Assembly (NCBI GenBank): GCA_020426065.1 | Contig: JAGQQT010000083.1 | Location: 1 to 11,262, forward strand | Direction of reading: 5' to 3' | DNA: 11,262 nt | Origin: Planctomycetaceae bacterium | Lineage (GTDB): Bacteria; Planctomycetota; Planctomycetia; Planctomycetales; Planctomycetaceae | Shown here: positions 6,061 through 11,262 of the stretch, piece after piece | Layout: each line of letters opens with the position of its first letter | How positions within the stretch are numbered: position 1 is the stretch's first letter | The notes under the pieces: generated by a model | Told to the model about the DNA's origin: nothing | Seen by the model: the letters and a program-made list of their open reading frames with translations, nothing else | The model's database searches: none | Position numbers and translations under genes: made by a program

Positions 6061-8517
6061 ATGCAGCGATCAATGATTCCTCCCATCTCTTCATTTGTAA
6101 CCAGTTTTTGTCTGCTGCTGGTAATTACTGGCAGTTTACAGGCGGCTGATGCTGACCGATCCTTGGTCAAGCTTTCTCTTTATCCGCCAGAAATTGTGCT
6201 GGATACAGCCAAAGCCCGACAGACACTGGTTGTCCAGGCCACCTATGCGGACGGTATTACCGAAGATGTGACTGATAAAGCGGTTTATCAGGTTCAAGGA
6301 GGAGAGTGCATTCGGGTTGATAACCAGATTGCTTATCCTCAGGCTGATGGGACGGCAACTCTGTCCTGTACCTATAACGGGCAGACCGCTTCCTCTCCAG
6401 TGACCGTGAAACGGGCACAGGAGCCCCGTCCGGTCAGTTTCAAACTGGATGTGATGCCAGTTTTCATGCGTACCGGTTGTAACAGCGGCAGCTGTCACGG
6501 GGCAGCCCGTGGGAAAGATGGATTCAACCTGTCACTCTTCGGGTTCGATGCTGATGGGGACCACAACCGGATTACCCGCGAGCAGCTAGGCCGTCGGGTG
6601 AATCTGGCACAGCCTTCTGCCAGTCTGCTGGTGGAAAAGGGGGCCGGGCTTGTTCCTCATACAGGAGGAAAATGCTTCGAGTTTGAATCTGAGTACTGTG
6701 CAGACATTGTGGAATGGATTCAGGCCGGTTGTCCCAAAGATCCCGCTGAAATTCCTTATTGTGATTCGATTGAACTGTACCCTGCCAATGCCGTTCTGGA
6801 TGGAGCAGGAGCTCAGCAGAAACTGACCGTGGTGGCACACTACAGTGATGGCTCATTGCGGGATGTGACTCACTGGACTCTGTTCCAGTCCAGCAATGAC
6901 AACTCAGCCTCAGTTGATTCGAAAACCGGACTGGTGACAGCTGGAAATCGTGGGGAAGCATTTGTGATGGCGCGGTTTGCCACTCACACGGTTGGTTCCC
7001 AGTTTATCGTGCTTCCCAAAGGTCTGGTGTATGAATCCGTGACTGAGCAGCCTGCCAACTACATTGACGAACTGGTTGCCAGCAAACTGATGAAGCTGCG
7101 GATGAATCCCTCCGGCCTGTGCAGTGATGATATCTTTCTGCGTCGGGTTTACATTGACCTGATCGGACAGGTTCCCAGCCCGGAAGAACTTCAGGCATTC
7201 CTGGCAGATCAGTCTCCAGACAAGCGTGCCAAGGTAGTTGATGTCCTGATTCAGCGCAAGGAGTTCACGGAACTTTGGGTTTCCAAATGGGCTGAATGGC
7301 TGATGATGCGTTCCAATAACCAGGTCAGCTACAAGTCTATCATCCTGTACTACAACTGGCTGGCAGAACAGATTGCTAATGACGTTCCTATGGACCAGAT
7401 GGTCAAGGAACTGCTGACCTGCAGTGGGGGAACATTCAATGAGCCTCCCACCAATTATTATGAACTGGAACGAGATACTCTGAAGGTTGCTGAGAACGTC
7501 GCCCAGACATTCATGGGGATGCGAATTCAGTGTGCCCAGTGCCACAATCATCCGTTTGATCGCTGGACACAGGATGACTATTACAGTTTTGCCGCATTCT
7601 TTTCCCAGATTGGCCGCAAACAGGCTGAAGATTACCGGGAACGGATCGTTTTCAATCAGAACAGCGGAGAGGTCCGGCATCCTGTGACCGGCCAGAATGC
7701 GGTACCAGTTTTCCTGGGTGGACGTCAACCTGAAATTCAGGGTGTGGACCGTCGAGAGATCATGGCGAACTGGTTGGCATCACCAGAAAACCCGTTCTTC
7801 GCCGAAAACTTTGCTAACCGGATCTGGCATCACTTCTTTGGGATTGGGATTATCGAGCCTGTTGATGACATCCGCGTCAGCAATCCTCCCTCCAATCCGG
7901 AGTTGCTGAAGGAACTGGCGAAGCACTTTACGGAATCGGGTTATAATTATCGTCAGTTGGTTCGGGAGATCTGCAATTCGAACGCTTACCAGCGTTCGAC
8001 CGAACGCAATGATACGAACGCGACTGATGAGAAGAATTTTGCTCATCAGACAACCCGTCGTATCAAGGCTGAATCTCTGCTCGATATCATCTCCCAGATT
8101 ACTGGCGAAAATGAGAAGTTCCGGGGACTGCCGATGGGATCCCGAGCAGTTCAGATTGCTGATGGAACGACATCCAGTTACTTCCTGACGACCTTCGGTC
8201 GGGCGACCCGTGAGACGGTCTGCTCCTGTGAAGTCAAGATGGAGCCTTCGCTGTCACAGGCATTGCACCTGCTGAACGGAACGACTGTCAATGACAAAAT
8301 TCAGCGAACACAAATCATCAAGCAGTATGTTACCAGCAAGACTCCAGGTGATCAGGTCATTGCCGATCTTTACAAACGGTGTCTGAGTCGGGACCCCAAA
8401 GAGGAGGAGCTGGCCAAACTGCGACCTCTGTTTGCTGAAGAAGGAAATTACAAGCAGGCTTGTGAAGATGTCTTCTGGGCTCTGCTCAACAGTCGAGAAT
8501 TTATTTTTAACCACTGA
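6061..8517 (+). CDS. Exported Ig-like/heme/DUF1549-DUF1553 protein
   Basis: This 818-residue protein is of the planctomycete PSCyt2 (DUF1549, PF07583) plus PSD1 (DUF1553, PF07587) type. A Sec signal peptide ends near residue 29 (LQA/AD). A Big2-like Ig domain (about 35-117) is followed by the heme-like motif CNSGSCH (140-146), a CX4CH rather than CXXCH spacing. A second Big2-like domain follows (about 235-318). DUF1549 (about 333-545) has FLRRVYIDLIGQVPSPEE and a canonical CAQCH heme site at 491-495, followed by HPFDRW. DUF1553 (about 563-815) includes RREIMANWL, FANRIWHHFFG and the C-terminal ALLNSREFIFNH. The PSCyt1 domain often fused to this family is absent here and instead lies in the next gene. 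AAGGA (6047-6051) supports ATG 6061; an in-frame ATG at 6073 is an alternative. The biochemical activity of the family is not established, and a periplasmic electron-transfer or redox role is inferred from the heme sites. Confidence 0.9.
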   Translation: MQRSMIPPISSFVTSFCLLLVITGSLQAADADRSLVKLSLYPPEIVLDTAKARQTLVVQATYADGITEDVTDKAVYQVQGGECIRVDNQIAYPQADGTATLSCTYNGQTASSPVTVKRAQEPRPVSFKLDVMPVFMRTGCNSGSCHGAARGKDGFNLSLFGFDADGDHNRITREQLGRRVNLAQPSASLLVEKGAGLVPHTGGKCFEFESEYCADIVEWIQAGCPKDPAEIPYCDSIELYPANAVLDGAGAQQKLTVVAHYSDGSLRDVTHWTLFQSSNDNSASVDSKTGLVTAGNRGEAFVMARFATHTVGSQFIVLPKGLVYESVTEQPANYIDELVASKLMKLRMNPSGLCSDDIFLRRVYIDLIGQVPSPEELQAFLADQSPDKRAKVVDVLIQRKEFTELWVSKWAEWLMMRSNNQVSYKSIILYYNWLAEQIANDVPMDQMVKELLTCSGGTFNEPPTNYYELERDTLKVAENVAQTFMGMRIQCAQCHNHPFDRWTQDDYYSFAAFFSQIGRKQAEDYRERIVFNQNSGEVRHPVTGQNAVPVFLGGRQPEIQGVDRREIMANWLASPENPFFAENFANRIWHHFFGIGIIEPVDDIRVSNPPSNPELLKELAKHFTESGYNYRQLVREICNSNAYQRSTERNDTNATDEKNFAHQTTRRIKAESLLDIISQITGENEKFRGLPMGSRAVQIADGTTSSYFLTTFGRATRETVCSCEVKMEPSLSQALHLLNGTTVNDKIQRTQIIKQYVTSKTPGDQVIADLYKRCLSRDPKEEELAKLRPLFAEEGNYKQACEDVFWALLNSREFIFNH

Positions 8518-8525
8518 TTAGAATG

Positions 8526-8554
8526 TCTGGCTGTGCCATTTGGGGGCAGCCAGA
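8526..8554 (+). terminator. 8-bp hairpin after the DUF1549/DUF1553 gene (no U-tract)
   Basis: TCTGGCTG (8526-8533) pairs perfectly with CAGCCAGA (8547-8554) around a 13-base loop, starting eight bases after the stop. It has the same placement as the hairpins after the two preceding genes and likewise lacks a following T-run. It is a probable 3'-end or processing structure, with the mechanism unknown. Confidence 0.4.
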
Positions 8555-8705
8555 ATGAATCGCCGGTCCAGAGATGGTCAGATGCTGATCATTCAATGAT
8601 GCTGGCTGGTGATTCTCATTGGATGTTACTCCCACCTGAATTGATGTCCTAGCGACTGGAACTGTCGGCCAGGGCAGCACTCCTCATCATCTGCGAGTTG
8701 TGGTC

Positions 8706-10976
8706 ATGAAATCCTTCATCCCTATTTTGATCCTGTCTGTTTCATTTCTGGCGTTGCCATTGAGTGTCAATGCGGATGAGAAAAAAGAGGAACCGAAAAA
8801 AATAACTTACGATGAACACATCCTGCCCATCTTTCGTCAACGTTGCGGATCCTGCCACAACGGGAATGATCAAAAAGGGGGACTGGTTCTTGATACATAC
8901 GCTGGAATGATGCAGGGAGGCGGTTCTGGTGATGTTCTGGAGCCGGGAGATGCTTCGGCCTCTTACCTGTTTACGGTTATTACGCATGAATCTGAACCGG
9001 TCATGCCACCCAACCAGCCCAAGATGCCTGATAATGAAATTGCTTTGATCAAGCAGTGGCTCGATCTGGGGGCACTCGAAAATCAGGGGAGTAAGATCGT
9101 CCAGAAGTCAAACAGTCTGGCCAAGATTGAGATCTCGACTGACCGCCCCGCCGATGCTCCGATCCTGCCTGAGAATGTTTCACTTGCTCCTGCAACACTG
9201 ACTGATCGCCCAAACAGTTCCACTGCTCTGGCTGTCAGTCCCTGGGCTTCGCTGGCTGCACTGTCAGGCCACGAACAGGTTGTCCTTTATAACACTCAAA
9301 CCGGTTTGCTGGCTGGTGTTCTTCCTTATCCGGAAGGGACACCACAGATTGCCAAATTCAGTCGCAATGGACAAATGCTTATGGTGGGAGGTGGACGAGG
9401 CGGTGCATCGGGGCGTGTAATCGTATTCAATGTGAAAACCGGCGAGCGCGTTGCCGAGCTGGGAAATGAATACGATGCGGTGCTTGCTGCGGATATCAGT
9501 TCGGATCATGCCCTGGTTGTGATGTGTGGACCCAAACGAATGGTCCGCGTCTACTCTGTACAAACCGGAGAACTGCTTTACGAGAAGAAGAAGCATACGG
9601 ACTGGGTGATGGCAGCGGAATTTTCTCCGGATGGTGTTCTCCTGGCAACGGCAGACCGCAGCAACGGGATGGTGTTGTGGGAAGCCATGACAGGCAATGA
9701 GTATTTGAACCTCAAAGGACACACCGGGGCGATCACTGACGTTAGCTGGAGACCGGATTCCAATCTCGTGGCCAGTGCCAGTGAAGATGGAACCATCCGA
9801 CTCTGGGAATTGAATGACGGCAACGAAGTCAAACGCTGGAATGCCCACGGTGGTGGAGTGACGGCGGTTGATTTCACCCGGGATGGAAACCTGGTTTCGA
9901 TTGGAAGGGATCGCGTGGCCAAGTTGTGGCAGGCTGATGGGAATCAGTTGAAAACCTACAGCGGATTGCCCGATTACGGAATGGAAGTCGCTTTTGATGC
10001 GGAGACGAAACGCGTTATTGGTGGCGACTGGACCGGTGAAGTTCGTGTCTGGGATGCGGAGTCACAAAATCAGCTGTTCTCCCTGAGTTCCAATCCACCT
10101 GCCATGGGAGATCAGCTGGCACAGGCGAACACGGCTCTGGCTGCTGTTCAGGCTCAGCTGAAAGGTGCCCAAGATGAGTTGGCAGGAATTCAACAGATGA
10201 TTGCCTCCCGTGAACAGGGTGTTGCTGCCCAGAAGAAACCAATCCAGGATTCCGAAGCGTTACTGACGACCTGGAATAATGAACTGAATGCTGAAGAACA
10301 GAAACGGGTTGCTGCCGAGCAGAAGGCCAAGCAGGCTGACGAGGCAGTGAAAGTTGCAACTGCTGCCCAGCAGAATGCCACCAAGCAGATTGAAACTTCA
10401 GTTGCCGAACTCAATCAGCAGAATGAGACCATCAAAGGACTGAACGATCAGAAAACAAAAGCAGACGTTGCTGTGACCGAAGCCACCAAAAAACTGCAGG
10501 ATCTGCAGAACGCTGCTGAAAAAAATGAAGAGCAGATCAAAGCTGCTGAGCTTGAACTGGCTGCAGCTCAGAAAGCTGTCACCGATGTGGTCGCACAATT
10601 GACGGCTGCCAACGCAAAACTGACTGAGTTGCAGCAGAAGAAAGCTTCCGCAGACAACGCCCTCAAAGATGCCGATGGCAAGTTGAATCAGGCCAAGACG
10701 GATCTTCAGCAGTCACAAGCTGCATTGAATGCATCGACTCAGGCGAAAGACGCCAAGGCCAAGCAGATTGCTGATGGTCAGAAAGCGCTGCCCGAGTTGA
10801 AAAAACAACTGGAAGAGCTTGAAAAGAATGCGCCTGTAACGGAAGCTGAGAAAAAGCGTATGGATGAGTTGAACAAGCTGATTGGAGATCAGTTGGTACT
10901 TGTGAAAGCACAGCAGGATCAGGTGCAGAAAATTCAGCAGCAGCTGGCTTCATCTCAGCAGGCTGCGACCAACTGA
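8706..10976 (+). CDS. Cytochrome c (PSCyt1)-WD40 propeller-coiled-coil protein
   Basis: This exported fusion protein has 756 residues when started at ATG 8706. A GTG at 8700 would add two. The ATG is preferred because it lies eight bases after a weak GAG and begins a standard Sec signal (MKSFIPILIL, cleavage after VNA, residue 23). Residues of about 33-128 are a PSCyt1 planctomycete cytochrome c domain with heme motif CGSCH (47-51) and candidate axial methionines in PVMPP and PKMPD (M100, M107). Residues of about 170-461 contain seven WD40-like repeats, for example HTGAITDVSWRPD and GTIRLWEL, enough to close one seven-bladed propeller. Residues of about 464-756 are almost entirely Ala/Gln/Glu/Lys-rich helix with heptad character, a predicted coiled coil. 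It follows the DUF1549/DUF1553 gene, which lacks its own PSCyt1, so the two may work together. Function is unknown. A heme-bearing scaffold or electron-transfer partner is inference. Confidence 0.88.
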   Translation: MKSFIPILILSVSFLALPLSVNADEKKEEPKKITYDEHILPIFRQRCGSCHNGNDQKGGLVLDTYAGMMQGGGSGDVLEPGDASASYLFTVITHESEPVMPPNQPKMPDNEIALIKQWLDLGALENQGSKIVQKSNSLAKIEISTDRPADAPILPENVSLAPATLTDRPNSSTALAVSPWASLAALSGHEQVVLYNTQTGLLAGVLPYPEGTPQIAKFSRNGQMLMVGGGRGGASGRVIVFNVKTGERVAELGNEYDAVLAADISSDHALVVMCGPKRMVRVYSVQTGELLYEKKKHTDWVMAAEFSPDGVLLATADRSNGMVLWEAMTGNEYLNLKGHTGAITDVSWRPDSNLVASASEDGTIRLWELNDGNEVKRWNAHGGGVTAVDFTRDGNLVSIGRDRVAKLWQADGNQLKTYSGLPDYGMEVAFDAETKRVIGGDWTGEVRVWDAESQNQLFSLSSNPPAMGDQLAQANTALAAVQAQLKGAQDELAGIQQMIASREQGVAAQKKPIQDSEALLTTWNNELNAEEQKRVAAEQKAKQADEAVKVATAAQQNATKQIETSVAELNQQNETIKGLNDQKTKADVAVTEATKKLQDLQNAAEKNEEQIKAAELELAAAQKAVTDVVAQLTAANAKLTELQQKKASADNALKDADGKLNQAKTDLQQSQAALNASTQAKDAKAKQIADGQKALPELKKQLEELEKNAPVTEAEKKRMDELNKLIGDQLVLVKAQQDQVQKIQQQLASSQQAATN

Positions 10977-11003
10977 TTCGTACGACTGGCTTTGCCTGAA
11001 TCA
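10974..11003 (+). other. Weak nested hairpin overlapping the stop of the WD40 gene
   Basis: TGATTC (10974-10979, including the stop codon) can pair with GAATCA (10998-11003), enclosing an inner GGC-TTT-GCC hairpin (10988-10996). It is weaker than the hairpins after the preceding genes. A separate six-pair hairpin GTTCAG/CTGAAC lies at 11019-11036. Neither is followed by a useful T-run. Confidence 0.2.
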
Positions 11004-11177
11004 TCTGAAAAGAGTCCAGTTCAGCATAATCTGAACGGCTATTGAATGAGTTTTGGGTTTCGCAGGTTGTGGAATCATCCAATCCGGCTACGATGATCTG
11101 GGCATTAGAGAAGTTCTGTCACATACGGACATGACCCTGATTCGAATCCAATCTCACATTCCAACGGGAAGGCTCAG

Positions 11178-11262
11178 ATGAAGTCACTAATGATCTCTAC
11201 ATTGTGTTGTGTACTGGGAGTCTGCTGCCTGACCATGCAGGCTTCGGCTGCTGAAAAAGGGA
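11178..11262 (+). CDS. Start of a further secreted protein (cut by window end)
   Basis: Only the first 28 codons are visible. They encode a clear Sec signal peptide: MKS at the start, a hydrophobic cysteine-containing core (LCCVLGVCCL) and a likely cleavage site after ASA at about residue 24, leaving AEKG as the start of the mature protein. GGGAAGG (11166-11172) lies five bases before the ATG, a good ribosome-binding site. The cysteines do not form a convincing lipobox. It follows the WD40 gene by 201 bases on the same strand and probably extends the exported cassette. The family cannot be identified from this fragment. Confidence 0.75.
   Translation, partial: MKSLMISTLCCVLGVCCLTMQASAAEKG

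Noticed and set aside
6910..7728. 272-codon open frame on the - strand
   Set aside because: It lies antisense to the conserved DUF1549 region and shows no family signature, so it is a shadow of the forward gene.
8581..8604. ATCATTCAATGAT palindrome and GATGCTG direct repeats between the DUF1549/DUF1553 and WD40 genes
   Set aside because: The elements are short and AT-rich, with no link to a promoter or start site, and are likely chance.
10095..10973. Repetitive Ala/Gln/Lys/Glu-rich coding stretch as a DNA repeat or mobile element
   Set aside because: The codons vary and no exact DNA repeat unit is seen. It is explained by coiled-coil composition.
1..11262. CRISPR array, tRNA, rRNA, insertion sequence or prophage signals
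   Set aside because: No regularly spaced repeats, cloverleaf, transposase or integrase motifs, or flanking direct repeats were seen on either strand.

Overview
This window most likely comes from a planctomycete chromosome. The main evidence is a run of large exported proteins from families that are greatly expanded in Planctomycetota: DUF1501, DUF1549/DUF1553 (PSCyt2/PSD1), planctomycete-type cytochrome c (PSCyt1), WD40 and PPC domains. The roughly balanced base composition and the protein style suggest a Gimesia/Rubinisphaera-like member of Planctomycetales. This is recognition by eye, not a database result. All supported genes lie on the + strand.

Region 1 (1-1602) is a two-gene housekeeping unit. 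It holds D-aminoacyl-tRNA deacylase (dtd) followed, with a 1-base TGATG stop/start overlap, by a two-domain RsmC/RlmG-like rRNA guanine-N2 methyltransferase. Both act in the cytoplasm on the translation machinery.

Region 2 (1603-1949) is a 347-base gap with no credible gene. It holds a possible sigma70-type promoter and several hairpins. One of these looks like an intrinsic terminator about 55 bases before the next gene. The 5' arm of an upstream hairpin is perfectly complementary over 8 bases to that terminator's 3' arm, a layout like an attenuator or riboswitch. This is a hypothesis.

Region 3 (1950-11262) is a collinear cassette of exported proteins. In order it encodes a Tat-exported DUF1501 protein, a Sec-exported two-PPC-domain beta-rich protein, a Sec-exported Ig-like/heme/DUF1549/DUF1553 protein, a Sec-exported protein with a PSCyt1 heme domain, a seven-bladed WD40 propeller and a roughly 290-residue coiled coil, and the start of a further secreted protein cut by the window end. 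Gaps of about 105-200 bases separate the genes. Strong hairpins without U-tracts follow three of the stops closely. The cassette appears to encode an envelope-located set combining three heme sites (one an unusual CX4CH), beta-domain scaffolds, a propeller and a long coiled coil. A periplasmic redox or structural complex is a reasonable inference, but the substrate and partners cannot be read from the sequence. No tRNA, rRNA, CRISPR array, insertion sequence or attachment site was found.
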